Source: Pseudomonas paraglycinae (lineage in GTDB: Bacteria > Pseudomonadota > Gammaproteobacteria > Pseudomonadales > Pseudomonadaceae). From it: 64,000 nt of DNA. The stretch is from the NCBI RefSeq assembly GCF_021601625.1, contig NZ_BQHR01000001.1, forward strand, positions 434,001 through 498,000. The letters run 5' to 3'. Shown piece after piece: positions 9,101-18,743 of this stretch; position 1 is the stretch's first letter; every line of letters begins with the position of its first letter. The position numbers and the translations under genes are program-made. A model generated the notes under the pieces. It was not told the origin of the DNA and searched no databases. It was given only the letters and a program-made list of their open reading frames with translations.

Positions 9101-12100
9101 CGATGCCTTTCAAGCCGCCAACGAGCGTGGCGAGCCGCTCAATGGCATTCCCCACAGGGGGGATAACTTTTTCAGCTCGTTGATGCATGCCTTGCCCGAT
9201 CCGGCACGGCAGGCGCTGGGGCTGCCGCATGTCGGACAGAGCGTCGAGCTGCAAGGTGCGATCGCTGAACGAGCGCTTGCCGAGCGCAGTCAGTCGGCCT
9301 GGCTTCTGCGTGCAGGCGCCGCAGAAAAACCATGGTTCAAGCCGCCGCAGCGTATTGCCTCCCGACTGCTTGGCTATCGCGCGAGTGGCGATGGGCCGGG
9401 GCCGGATCCGTCGTTGACCGGTCACGTCCAGAATGTCTACCCGGATCTTACCGATGTTCAGGCACGCGGTTTCATCCTTGAACAATGGCGTCTGGGCAAG
9501 AATGACCAGCAGATCTTTCATTTGCTCAATAATCGATTGAGCGAGTGGCGGAGTCTGGAAACAACGCTCGATCAATGGTTGATGTCGCAGAATTTGCGTT
9601 TGCGCGCTTCTCGGGACGAGTTCGTCAGTGTGGTGCAAAACATCAAGGACTGTTGGCGCAATGCACCGTTGGCCGGACACGATCCGCAAGCGGCCCGCCT
9701 GACGCTGATCAGTGACGCGTCGCTGCCTTCGTTGGCGGCGGACTTTTCCCATGTGCGCGAACTGATGTTGCGCGTTCCGGTCGTGGGCGACACGCTTGCG
9801 GCATTTCCCAATGTCGAGAAACTGACATTGACCGCCAGTGTTGCGGAGTTCGACAAAGTGCTCGCGACGTTGAGGACGTTGCGGCACATGACCCGCCTGA
9901 AACTTTCCACACCGATTACCGGGCAAGTGGCGACACGGCTTCGGGAACTGAACCGGCTTGAAGAGCTGGAGCTGCACTGTTCCTCTGGAGGCATGAACCC
10001 GGTGGTGCCCATGACGCTCGACGTCGGCGGCATGCGCCAATTGCGCAGGCTCGAAATCGGCAGCCCGCAAATGCACCAGTGGCCGCGCGGTGTTCTGGAC
10101 TTGCCACGACTGGAACGCCTGAATTTGCGATCAACCGCGATCAATAGCCTGCCGATGGAAATCTATGAAGGCCATCAGCGGCTGTTGTCCGGCCTGTCGC
10201 TGGACTGGTCGAAATTCCCGCGTCGGGTGTTCAAGCCGATCTACGAATTTATCCGCAGCCAGCCCCGGCATTTGATCGATCTGGACGAAATGGTCGCGGA
10301 TTACTGCCGCGGTGAGCTCAAGCGTTTTGTCGGCATGGAGCCGAGCCTTTTCGATGTCCTGAGTACGGGGTTCAAGGCGCAATGGCCAGACATCGGCAGC
10401 CGCTTCGCCGCGATCGAATCCCTGAGCGAGCAGTTCAGCGAACTCAACCGGCTTCAGGAGTGGGTCGGTTCCGAGCCGACGGTCCTCAACGGCGGTGCAG
10501 TACGTTCGGCAGTGGCCGAGGCGCTGAAGACCAGCTGGCGCAGCGGGTTGTTCCAGCGTTATGGCGCGCGCACCGAGAGCCTGTTTTACAACCTGTATGT
10601 CAGCCTGCCCAATGATGCCTCGGTGCTGGATATTCTCGGCTCGCCGGTGGACAGTCTGCCGGCCCTGTCGCCTGAGGGGTTCGCTCATGTCAGAAGTCTG
10701 AATCTGGCCGGGTTGCAGGCCCCGGTCGAACAGTTGCGCGGTTTTATCCGCACGTTTCGCGGGGTCGATAACCTCGACCTGAGCCATTGTGGCTTGACCG
10801 AACTGCCGCTGGACTCAAGCGATCTGCCGGCACTCGAAACCCTGAACCTGCATGACAACCCGCTGAACAGCATCGATGTGCGCGGGATGAATCGCCTGAT
10901 GGCACTGGACCTTAGCGCGACGACCCTGCGCGAATGGCCGGTCGGTGCGGAGTCTCTGCCGGAGCTGACCTGGCTGGATCTCAGCGACAGTCAGTTGACC
11001 GCGCTGCCGGAGGCGTTGCTGGCGCGTGATGCGTTGTTGCTTGATACCAGCCTGGTTGGCACACCGCTTACCGAGCAGGCCAAAGTGTCGCTGGGCAGTG
11101 CGCGCCAGCGCATCGAAGAGGCCAGAGGTCTGATGCCTGGATCGCTTCAGCGCTTTGCCCTGGAAGAACCGCGCCATCGCACGCCGCCTGCGGAAAGCGG
11201 CTCGGTGATCGCCCGGCGGTTGCTGCCGCTGCCTCCGCTCACGGCAACGGGCGAGGGGGCGGCCGGGTGGGCTGCTCGCGTCCGGCGTTTGCGTCCGCAG
11301 TACGACAGCGCGCAGGCGCAGCAGGCGATAGTACGGATGCAGGGCGCCGGGTTGACCGAGGTGCAGATCGGTGCGCGAATCGACGCATGGGAGCAGACAT
11401 TCGAGTCGCTGACCCGGCGTCTGAACGATTGGCTGTTCACCCATGAAACCCGCGGCATGGATTGGGTCGTGTCATCGCGCACCCGCCAACTTGCGGCGCA
11501 GCGGATCATCGAATGCTGGCGTGAAGGTACGATTGACTGGAATGGCGTGACTGATCGAGAGCTGAACCTCGACGGTCTGCAAGTCGGCAATCTGCCTGAA
11601 CTGTCAGAGGCGTTTCCTGCGGTGAGCACCCTGAATCTGGCGGGGGTCAAGCTTTCCACCGATGGCTCCAGTGCTTTCCTCAGGGCATTCACGCAGGTGC
11701 GAAAGCTCAACCTCAGCGGCAACCACTTGCCGGCAATCCCTGAGCCTGTCGGGCAAATGCGTCAGCTGGAACGACTGGAACTGTCACTCACCGGCCTCGC
11801 GGATTCCGCAGCGCTGGATCAAGCGCTCGAGGGGCTGTCGCAGTTGCAGTGGCTGGACCTGAGCCATAACGGCCTGCGCACATTCAGCGTCACTCGTCTC
11901 GAGCGACTGGAACGGCTGGACCTGCGTGACAACCTGCTCACGGCATGGCCGGAAGGCGTGCTGCAAGCGCCCCGTCTGCGAGTGATCGACCTGAGCAACA
12001 ACGAGATCTCGTCGATTCCTGTCGAGTTGTACGACCGCGACCATGCCATGTTGCTCGCCGGCAGCAATCTGTCGGAGAACTACGAGATATCGCAGCAAAG

Positions 12101-13199
12101 CCTGATGCGCCTGCGTGAGTACGCCGATGCCCATGGGCGTCGCGATGTGTTGGGTATGACGTATGCCGATATCGACCGGATGATCGATGACATGGAAAGT
12201 ACGACCGAAAGCGACGACGAAGGCGCGGGTACAGAGAGTGATGCAGAACCGGATGAAGTGGTCCCGACACTCGCTGAAAGCATCCTCGAACAACAAGCCG
12301 CGCCCTGGATTGAAAACATCCCGCAAGAGGACGCCGCACGATATCGGGCCATGTGGCAGCGGTTGGCTGCCGAGCCTGACAACGGGGCGTTCTTCCATCT
12401 GCTTTCACGGATGCCGGACACCGAAGAGTTCCGGGTGTTTCGCGCCGACCTGACCCGGCGCGTGTGGGAAGTTGTCGAGGCGGCGGATGGCAGTCAGGAG
12501 CTGCGCGACACGCTGTTTTCGATGGCGACCACCCACACCACCTGTGTTGATGGCCGCACCCTGGCGCTCAGTGAAATCGAGGTCAAGGTCTTCGAGTACA
12601 ACGCCTTGCGACACTTGCAGCCCGGCCTCGCGGCGAAGGGGCGCGCCTTGCTCGACTTGTCGCGGCAGCTGTTCCGCCTGGGCGAGGTGGAAAAACTGGC
12701 CGCACGCAGCATGGGCCGTCACGCCGATCCGGCGGAAGTGCGACTGCAATACCGGATCGGTCTGACTTCAGGCTGGGAGGACGGTCTGCAACTGCCGGGG
12801 CAACCCAGCCACATGCGATTTGCCCGGCCGATCAGGGGCGAGGAGCTGGCGACCGCGCGTGACGCCGTCGTGAAGGCGGAAAAAGGCGAGCGGTTCTATG
12901 AAGAACTGATCAGCCGCGATTACTGGGTGCAGTACCTGACCGAGAAGTACCCGGATGAGCTCGGTGCGCTCAAGCGCAGCGCGGATGAAAAGCTGCAACG
13001 ACTTGAGGACGAATATGAGGGCGTGACCAGCACGGCATACCAAGAGGCGGTTCAGGCGCTCGAGATCGAGCGTGGTATCGAGCGCAACCAGCAACTGATT
13101 GCCCTGTCGCGCCTGGAAACCGGCGAACCGGTGACGGTCGGGCTCGACGATGAGCAGCCTGGTACTTCAGGTTATCTGATGGACACCTCAACCCGCTGA
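6147..13199 (+). CDS. giant LRR protein with dermonecrotic-toxin-like N-terminus and NEL-type E3 ubiquitin ligase
   Basis: This 2350-residue protein has no signal peptide. Residues about 65-480 fit the dermonecrotic-toxin-like DUF6543 region of Pseudomonas effectors (AALHNFEARE near 151, GLCRSLDIGAKYQ near 197, LYIPGDPCHPLKRY near 310). A hydrophobic stretch at about 482-556 could enter a membrane. Three LRR arrays lie at about 1187-1350, 1512-1632 and 1805-1972, each preceded by a helical cap. An acidic Asp/Glu linker spans about 2012-2040. A C-terminal NEL domain follows (about 2045-2350) with the C-x-D catalytic motif CVD at 2133-2135 (tgt at 12543). NEL proteins such as SspH and IpaH ubiquitinate host proteins through that Cys. 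The start at 6147 has AAGGAG at 6134-6139; the open frame continues upstream to 6027 without a better start. A host-targeted effector is likely; substrate and export route are unknown. Confidence 0.88.
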   Translation: MPEIPVSLSSTDNVTSSPGPLATQSLHADFLHKASPDWLVNAPVRQQDALKNANAATPDWYRRASRDQRKAVGDAVTASVAAQTRLDNAMSTFQDIDSFAAPLLTRALKDRFNVTLDVSKTWLVLNKPVEMGIFAIDIDYFEVLKLPLLQAALHNFEARECKSGAFHETSGFRSESLEPGTLAPLSTSLTVEQFTGLCRSLDIGAKYQAYLKDFLHPRDAVAEHALRDKFIDAHKTALRAAAELALVKGDIGREDYASIRSILDGELAPVQGDRQIWFRDLSLMGRRMTGCVMFTICEKYRYSDDSILYIPGDPCHPLKRYRGGEMAAMFKRRFTAPDATQAHPAEPNGYQRFFSQFVAYGDRSRYFGQFTDDPPNRTLAQRLAPYEALLNEFYKAVNPFNAALTGIHELPPAPSIEQVPNTDPYLNPVGLPRKGHGIWAQNVDLWDYLYHRHRDRMMDDARSHAVPTADVDAKVRSEKFAGLLNIGMLVLMGVSMFVPVLGEVMMVVMAGQLLEETLEGAIEWSEGDRKAAKAHLIDVAQNLALIALMAGAGKGLARLTAARSTPVIENLHQVEMPDGTARLWKPDLSGYESPVTLDANVVPNALGQYESGGKTCIRLDGKTYQQTYDESLKAWRIQHPSDSQAYQPPLTHNGAGAWRHTLERPQDWDRLMLLRRIGHSTDPFADEQLLTMADVAGVSDNALRKMHLDNALPPPELADAMQLFNAERDAGSIVEQATGTQAVDSRFMHLLPLLPDMPRWPFGRRLQIFDNPDFSGRAIGYGTKRGGKAPIRISRAEVLNGELPSRILAALDEAETVRLLGGEPARVRASRAQEFSRQIADYASAHQPALFDSLLKATEPVEPRAAKLQRVVPGLTGRAATAALGEANAEELARLDGTAKVPSHLQELGRWYGQQGRLTRALAGLRSETMASPDSRHLALQTLGRLPGWSDDVRLELREGSISGPLLDAIGSETASAHKYLVKYADAFQAANERGEPLNGIPHRGDNFFSSLMHALPDPARQALGLPHVGQSVELQGAIAERALAERSQSAWLLRAGAAEKPWFKPPQRIASRLLGYRASGDGPGPDPSLTGHVQNVYPDLTDVQARGFILEQWRLGKNDQQIFHLLNNRLSEWRSLETTLDQWLMSQNLRLRASRDEFVSVVQNIKDCWRNAPLAGHDPQAARLTLISDASLPSLAADFSHVRELMLRVPVVGDTLAAFPNVEKLTLTASVAEFDKVLATLRTLRHMTRLKLSTPITGQVATRLRELNRLEELELHCSSGGMNPVVPMTLDVGGMRQLRRLEIGSPQMHQWPRGVLDLPRLERLNLRSTAINSLPMEIYEGHQRLLSGLSLDWSKFPRRVFKPIYEFIRSQPRHLIDLDEMVADYCRGELKRFVGMEPSLFDVLSTGFKAQWPDIGSRFAAIESLSEQFSELNRLQEWVGSEPTVLNGGAVRSAVAEALKTSWRSGLFQRYGARTESLFYNLYVSLPNDASVLDILGSPVDSLPALSPEGFAHVRSLNLAGLQAPVEQLRGFIRTFRGVDNLDLSHCGLTELPLDSSDLPALETLNLHDNPLNSIDVRGMNRLMALDLSATTLREWPVGAESLPELTWLDLSDSQLTALPEALLARDALLLDTSLVGTPLTEQAKVSLGSARQRIEEARGLMPGSLQRFALEEPRHRTPPAESGSVIARRLLPLPPLTATGEGAAGWAARVRRLRPQYDSAQAQQAIVRMQGAGLTEVQIGARIDAWEQTFESLTRRLNDWLFTHETRGMDWVVSSRTRQLAAQRIIECWREGTIDWNGVTDRELNLDGLQVGNLPELSEAFPAVSTLNLAGVKLSTDGSSAFLRAFTQVRKLNLSGNHLPAIPEPVGQMRQLERLELSLTGLADSAALDQALEGLSQLQWLDLSHNGLRTFSVTRLERLERLDLRDNLLTAWPEGVLQAPRLRVIDLSNNEISSIPVELYDRDHAMLLAGSNLSENYEISQQSLMRLREYADAHGRRDVLGMTYADIDRMIDDMESTTESDDEGAGTESDAEPDEVVPTLAESILEQQAAPWIENIPQEDAARYRAMWQRLAAEPDNGAFFHLLSRMPDTEEFRVFRADLTRRVWEVVEAADGSQELRDTLFSMATTHTTCVDGRTLALSEIEVKVFEYNALRHLQPGLAAKGRALLDLSRQLFRLGEVEKLAARSMGRHADPAEVRLQYRIGLTSGWEDGLQLPGQPSHMRFARPIRGEELATARDAVVKAEKGERFYEELISRDYWVQYLTEKYPDELGALKRSADEKLQRLEDEYEGVTSTAYQEAVQALEIERGIERNQQLIALSRLETGEPVTVGLDDEQPGTSGYLMDTSTR

Positions 13200-13208
13200 G
13201 GCGCCGCC

Positions 13209-13241
13209 AGCCCCGATCGTCGAAAGCTCGACGACCGGGGC
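13209..13241. terminator. hairpin between the giant LRR gene and ureC
   Basis: AGCCCCGATCGTCG pairs with CGACGACCGGGGCT with one mismatch, and CTTTGG follows on the plus strand. It sits exactly in the 48-base gap between two convergent stop codons, so it can serve either gene, although the U-run is short. Confidence 0.65.
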
Positions 13242-13247
13242 TTTGGC

Positions 13248-14948
13248 TCAGAACAGAAAGTAACGCTGGGCCATTGGCAGGGTTTCGGCCGGTTCACACC
13301 AGAGCAACACCCCGTCGGCCTTGACCTGATAGGTCTGCGGGTCGACGTCGATGTTGGGCAGGTAGTCGTTGTGGATCAGGTCGGTTTTCTGCACGTCGCG
13401 GCAACCTTTGACCACCGCGATTTTCTTCTTCAGGCCCAATGCTTCGGGCAATCCCGACGCCTGCGCCGCCTGACTGATGAAGGTCAGGCTGGTGGCGTGC
13501 AGCGAGCCGCCGTAACTGGCGAACATCGGGCGGTAGTGCACCGGTTGCGGGGTCGGGATCGACGCGTTGGCGTCGCCCATCAGGCTGGCGGCGATGGCGC
13601 CGCCCTTGAGGATCAGCGTCGGTTTCACGCCGAAGAATGCCGGGCGCCACAGCACCAGATCGGCCCATTTGCCGACTTCCACCGAACCCACTTCATGACT
13701 GATGCCATGGGTGATCGCCGGGTTGATCGTGTACTTGGCGATGTAGCGTTTGGCGCGGAAGTTATCGTTGCCTTCGCCGTCCTGCGCGAGCGGCCCGCGC
13801 TGTTTCTTCATCTTGTCGGCGGTCTGCCAGGTGCGCGTGATGACTTCGCCGACGCGGCCCATGGCCTGGCTGTCGGAGCTGATCATCGAGAACGCGCCGA
13901 GGTCGTGGAGGATGTCTTCGGCGGCAATGGTTTCGCGGCGGATGCGACTCTCGGCGAACGCCACGTCCTCGGCGATGCTCGGGTCGAGGTGGTGGCAGAC
14001 CATCAGCATGTCGAGGTGTTCGTCGATGGTGTTGCGGGTGAACGGCCGGGTCGGGTTGGTCGAACTCGGCAGTACGTTGGCGAAACCGCAGGCCTTGATG
14101 ATGTCCGGCGCGTGGCCGCCACCGGCACCTTCGGTGTGATAGGTGTGGATGGTCCGGCCCTTGAACGCGCCGAGGGTGGTTTCGACGAAACCGGACTCGT
14201 TGAGGGTGTCGGTGTGGATCGCTACCTGCACGTCGTACTGGTCGGCGACGCTCAGGCAGTTGTCGATGCTCGCCGGGGTGGTGCCCCAGTCTTCGTGCAG
14301 CTTGAGGCCGATGGCGCCGGCCTTGACCTGTTCGATCAACGGCTCCGGCAGGCTGGCGTTGCCCTTGCCGGTGAGGCCGATGTTCATCGGGAATGCGTCC
14401 GCCGCCTGGAGCATCCGCGCCAGGTGCCACGGCCCTGAAGTGCAGGTGGTGGCGTTGGTGCCGGTGGCTGGTCCCGTGCCGCCGCCGATCATGGTGGTGA
14501 CACCGCTCATCAGCGCTTCTTCGATCTGCTGCGGGCAGATGAAGTGGATGTGGGTGTCGATGCCGCCGGCCGTGAGGATCATGCCTTCGCCGGCAATCAC
14601 TTCGCTGCTGGCGCCGATGGCAATGGTCACGCCGGGCTGCACGTCCGGGTTGCCGGCCTTGCCGATCGCGGCGATGCGCCCGTCCTTGAGGCCCACGTCA
14701 GCCTTGACGATGCCCCAGTGGTCGATGATCAGCGCGTTGGTGATGACGGTGTCGACCACTTCGGCCGCCAGCAACTGGCTCTGGCCCTGGCCGTCGCGGA
14801 TCACTTTGCCGCCGCCGAATTTCACTTCTTCGCCGTAGGTGGTGAAGTCCTGTTCGACCTCGATCCACAGCTCGGTGTCGGCCAGGCGCACCTTGTCGCC
14901 GACGGTGGGGCCGAACATGTCGGCGTAGGCTTGTCTGGAAATCTTCAT
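13248..14948 (-). CDS. ureC: urease subunit alpha
   Basis: UreC is the 566-residue catalytic subunit that hydrolyses urea to ammonia and carbamate at a two-nickel site. All active-site residues are in place: His133 and His135 (DTHIHF), Lys216 to be carbamylated (IGLKLHED), His245 (AIHTDT), His271 (TYHTEG), the flap Cys318-His319 (VCHHLD) and Asp359 (SSDSQ). The start at 14948 gives [14 protein letters not shown] with GAAGGA upstream; the frame is open 33 bases further but without family similarity. It is last in the ure operon and separated from ureB by a REP-like doublet. Confidence 0.98.
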   Translation of the reverse strand: MKISRQAYADMFGPTVGDKVRLADTELWIEVEQDFTTYGEEVKFGGGKVIRDGQGQSQLLAAEVVDTVITNALIIDHWGIVKADVGLKDGRIAAIGKAGNPDVQPGVTIAIGASSEVIAGEGMILTAGGIDTHIHFICPQQIEEALMSGVTTMIGGGTGPATGTNATTCTSGPWHLARMLQAADAFPMNIGLTGKGNASLPEPLIEQVKAGAIGLKLHEDWGTTPASIDNCLSVADQYDVQVAIHTDTLNESGFVETTLGAFKGRTIHTYHTEGAGGGHAPDIIKACGFANVLPSSTNPTRPFTRNTIDEHLDMLMVCHHLDPSIAEDVAFAESRIRRETIAAEDILHDLGAFSMISSDSQAMGRVGEVITRTWQTADKMKKQRGPLAQDGEGNDNFRAKRYIAKYTINPAITHGISHEVGSVEVGKWADLVLWRPAFFGVKPTLILKGGAIAASLMGDANASIPTPQPVHYRPMFASYGGSLHATSLTFISQAAQASGLPEALGLKKKIAVVKGCRDVQKTDLIHNDYLPNIDVDPQTYQVKADGVLLWCEPAETLPMAQRYFLF

Positions 14949-14984
14949 CTGGCGTCCTTCAGGAAAATAGCGGTGAGCCATTGA

Positions 14985-15086
14985 CCCTCACCCTAACCCT
15001 CTCCCGGAGGGAGAGGGGACTGATCGCGGTGAGGCAGTTATCGGTGGTTGGCTCCCTCTCCCCTGGGAGAGGGCTGGGGTGAGGGG
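14985..15086. repeat. REP-like inverted doublet, family A, copy 2 (between ureB and ureC)
   Basis: CCCTCACCCTAACCC followed by a CTCCCGGAGGGAG palindrome (14985-15020) faces the inverse arm CTCCCTCTCCCCTGGG to GGGGTGAGGGG (15052-15086). It fills most of the 155-base gap between ureB and ureC and would form strong hairpins in the operon mRNA. Confidence 0.85.
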
Positions 15087-15103
15087 CTGCGGTACACGCG
15101 GAC

Positions 15104-15408
15104 TCAGAGGTCACCCATGACCCGCCCGGCAAACCCGAACACCCGCCGGTGCCCGGCATAGTCCACCAGTTCCACCTCGCGGCTCTGCCCAGGCTCGAAG
15201 CGCACGGCGGTGCCCGCCGGAATGTTCAGGCGCATGCCACGGCTGGCGGCGCGGTCGAAGGTCAGGGCGTCGTTGGTCTCGAAAAAATGGTAGTGCGAGC
15301 CGACCTGGATCGGTCGGTCGCCGCTGTTCGCCACTTTCAGGCTGACGGTGCGACGACCGACGTTGAGTTCGATGTCGCCGGGCTGGATCCGGTATTCGCC
15401 GGGAATCA

Positions 15409-15409
<1 letters not shown>
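15104..15409 (-). CDS. ureB: urease subunit beta
   Basis: This 101-residue structural subunit of urease starts [16 protein letters not shown] and carries the family motifs [40 protein letters not shown] and [10 protein letters not shown]. The start codon overlaps the stop of the upstream acetyltransferase by one base (TGATG), indicating translational coupling. A longer open frame upstream reads into another reading frame of the acetyltransferase gene and is not part of the protein. Confidence 0.97.
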
Positions 15410-16481
<1,072 letters not shown>

Positions 16482-16490
16482 GGCGCGGCC

Positions 16491-16793
16491 TCAGACGATC
16501 GGTTGGTGGACGGTGACCAGTTTGGTGCCGTCGGGGAACGTCGCTTCGACCTGGATCTCCGGGATCATTTCCGGGATGCCTTCCATCACCTGATCGCGGG
16601 TCAGCAGGGTGGTGCCGTAGTGCATCAGTTCGGCCACGGTCTGGCCGTCACGAGCGCCTTCGAGCAGCGCCGCCGAGATGTAGGCCATGGCTTCCGGGTA
16701 GTTGAGCTTCACGCCACGGGCCAGTCGCCGCTCGGCAACGAGGCCGGCGGTGAAGATCAGCAGCTTGTCTTTTTCGCGTGGGGTCAGGTCCAT
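16491..16793 (-). CDS. ureA: urease subunit gamma
   Basis: UreA is the 100-residue gamma subunit of the urease trimer. It starts [21 protein letters not shown] and carries [21 protein letters not shown] and [18 protein letters not shown], all diagnostic. A REP-like doublet lies between it and the upstream ureD. Gene order on this strand is ureD, ureA, two GNAT genes, ureB, ureC. Confidence 0.98.
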   Translation of the reverse strand: MDLTPREKDKLLIFTAGLVAERRLARGVKLNYPEAMAYISAALLEGARDGQTVAELMHYGTTLLTRDQVMEGIPEMIPEIQVEATFPDGTKLVTVHQPIV

Positions 16794-16859
16794 CGTTTTA
16801 AATCCATTTGGGCAGATTTGTGTGGTTCTTGTGGTGAGTGGGGTGCCAGTCAGACCCAG

Positions 16860-17012
16860 CCCTCACCCTAACCCTCTCCCGGAGGGAGAGGGGACTGATC
16901 TCGGTCGTTTTCAGTGGCCAGTTCAGTCAGTTGAATTCTCGTGTCTGAAACATTTCCAGCGGTCACCTCGGTCAGGCCCCCTCTCCCTCCGGGAGAGGGC
17001 GGGGGGTGAGGG
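16860..17012. repeat. REP-like inverted doublet, family A, copy 3 (between ureD and ureA)
   Basis: CCCTCACCCTAACCC plus the CTCCCGGAGGGAG palindrome at 16860-16893 faces the inverse arm CCCTCTCCCTCCGGGAGAGGGC to GGGTGAGGG at 16977-17012. It fills much of the 226-base gap inside the operon. Confidence 0.85.
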
Positions 17013-17019
17013 CTGGTTT

Positions 17020-17859
17020 TCAGGTGTTCCATATTCTTGGCGGTACAGCCTCGCGTCCCATCAATTTCGGCCGCAACAAGCGCCACAATTCAATAAGCCA
17101 CGCCCGCGCCAGCAACGCTTCACCGGCCAGACAACGGGCGACCAAAAGTCCGGGAAGTTGCGTCAGATCCCCACGCACGTGGTGGTTTAGCGAGCGGCAG
17201 CGCTCCAGCAATTCAGCATCAATCTCACCGGTGACCAGCAACGTCGCAAACACCGGATTGCCGTCCAGTCCGATCGGCGAATCAAGCAAGCCGTCATCGC
17301 CGACGATGCGCTGGCGCTCATGCCACAACAACCGCCCATCACGGCGAATATCCAGATGCGCCTGGAAATGCCCGAGGTCGAAACGCTCGCCACTGGCCGG
17401 ACGCCCGAGGGCCACCACGTCCCAGTAAAACAGTCGCGCATCGCCTTCAAGCTCGATCGAGGTCGTGAGTTCAGCCTGGGCGGCGCTGTAGACGATGGTT
17501 TCCTGGGGCAGCCATTCCAGTGTCGCGCCATCGGCGACATGCAGGTTCAGCGACTGATAAGCGGGCCCTGCCGCGCGATACCACTTGGCCGCGCCGGGGC
17601 TGGTGATCTGCGCCCAGGCGCCTTGTTCGACGCGGGCGCTGATGTCCAGCCGGTCACCGCCGGCGATCCCGCCCGGCGGGTGGACGATGATGTGCTGACA
17701 GACCTCGGGCCCTTCGGCATACAGATGCTTTTGCACCCGCAACGGGCCGAGGTGCCGGCGTCGGGTCGGCCGCGTGCAATCGCCGAAGCGGGCGTAGGCC
17801 AGCTCCAGCTCGGCGTGCCAGCTCGGGGTAAACAGGGCAGTCGCAACAGGTAAGTTCAT
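17020..17859 (-). CDS. ureD: urease accessory protein UreD
   Basis: This 279-residue accessory protein forms, with UreF and UreG, the complex that loads nickel into apo-urease. Recognisable segments are [19 protein letters not shown] near the N-terminus, [25 protein letters not shown] and LPQETIVY. The partner genes ureE, ureF and ureG are not in the window. It lies 43 bases downstream of urtE in the same direction, so urea uptake and urease genes may be co-transcribed. Confidence 0.95.
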   Translation of the reverse strand: MNLPVATALFTPSWHAELELAYARFGDCTRPTRRRHLGPLRVQKHLYAEGPEVCQHIIVHPPGGIAGGDRLDISARVEQGAWAQITSPGAAKWYRAAGPAYQSLNLHVADGATLEWLPQETIVYSAAQAELTTSIELEGDARLFYWDVVALGRPASGERFDLGHFQAHLDIRRDGRLLWHERQRIVGDDGLLDSPIGLDGNPVFATLLVTGEIDAELLERCRSLNHHVRGDLTQLPGLLVARCLAGEALLARAWLIELWRLLRPKLMGREAVPPRIWNT

Positions 17860-17902
17860 GTTTTCTGATTATCGTTAGGACGCTACAGATTAGACCGTAA
17901 CC

Positions 17903-18601
17903 TCAAATAGTCACCAGCCCGCGTACACCTTCGGCTTCCATATTTTCGCCACGGCCCTGCTGCACGATCTCGCCCCGGGACATCACCAGGTACTGATCGG
18001 CCAGTTCGGCGGCGAAATCGTAGAACTGCTCCACCAGCAGAATCGCCATGTCGCCCCGGGCCGCGAGCTTCTTGATCACCGCGCCGATTTCCTTGATCAC
18101 CGACGGCTGGATGCCTTCGGTGGGTTCGTCGAGAATCAGCAAACGCGGACGGCTGGCCAGTGCGCGGCCGATGGCGAGCTGCTGTTGCTGACCACCGGAC
18201 AAGTCGCCGCCGCGCCGCTGTTTCATTTGCAACAGCACCGGGAACAGCTCGTAGATGAACGCCGGCACTTCTTTGGCTTCGCTGCCGGGGAAACGTGACA
18301 GACCCATCAGCAGGTTTTCTTCCACGGTCAGCCGGCCGAAAATTTCCCGGCCCTGCGGCACGTAGGCGATCCCGGCGTGCACCCGTTGATGCGGCTTGAA
18401 CGTGGTGATCGGTTTGCCTTCCCAGTTCACCGCGCCTTCCTTGGCCGGCAACAGGCCCATCAGGCATTTGAGCAGCGTGGTCTTGCCCACACCGTTACGC
18501 CCGAGCAGGCAGGTCACTTCGCCGACCTTCACGTCAAAGCTCAGGCCGCGCAGGATGTGGCTACCGCCGTAGTACTGGTGCAGCTTGTCGACTTGCAGCA
18601 T
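17903..18601 (-). CDS. urtE: urea ABC transporter ATP-binding protein UrtE
   Basis: This 232-residue LivF-type ATPase has Walker A GRNGVGKTT, the signature LSGGQQQQLAIGRAL and Walker B LLILDEPTEG. It starts MLQVDKLHQYYGGSHILRG. It energises the UrtBC permease for high-affinity urea uptake. The start at 18601 is chosen because residues upstream in the same frame are encoded by the palindromic repeat of 18620-18728 and show no family similarity. Confidence 0.96.
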   Translation of the reverse strand: MLQVDKLHQYYGGSHILRGLSFDVKVGEVTCLLGRNGVGKTTLLKCLMGLLPAKEGAVNWEGKPITTFKPHQRVHAGIAYVPQGREIFGRLTVEENLLMGLSRFPGSEAKEVPAFIYELFPVLLQMKQRRGGDLSGGQQQQLAIGRALASRPRLLILDEPTEGIQPSVIKEIGAVIKKLAARGDMAILLVEQFYDFAAELADQYLVMSRGEIVQQGRGENMEAEGVRGLVTI

Positions 18602-18619
18602 GTTCAAATTCTCCCCGGT

Positions 18620-18728
18620 GATCGTTCCCACGCTCTGCGTGGGAATGCCGCCATGGACGCTCTGCGTCCGCCGTGATGTGACGCGGAGCGTCACGGGATG
18701 CATTCCCACGCGGAGCGTGGGAACGATC
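18620..18728. repeat. 109-bp palindromic repeat, family B, copy 1 (between urtD and urtE)
   Basis: The outer arms GATCGTTCCCACGC and GCGTGGGAACGATC are perfectly inverted. Inner palindromes are built on CACGCTCTGCGTGGG, GGACGCTCTGCGTCC and GTGACGCGGAGCGTCAC. A second copy with the same arms lies at 22210-22316 between urtB and urtA. Confidence 0.9.
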
Positions 18729-18743
18729 TGATCGGATTCCTCT

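Noticed and set aside
18620-18728. Possible CRISPR array or insertion-sequence ends in the urt region
   Set aside because: Only palindromic arms are present, with no regular spacers, no cas genes and no transposase; a REP-type repeat explains it.
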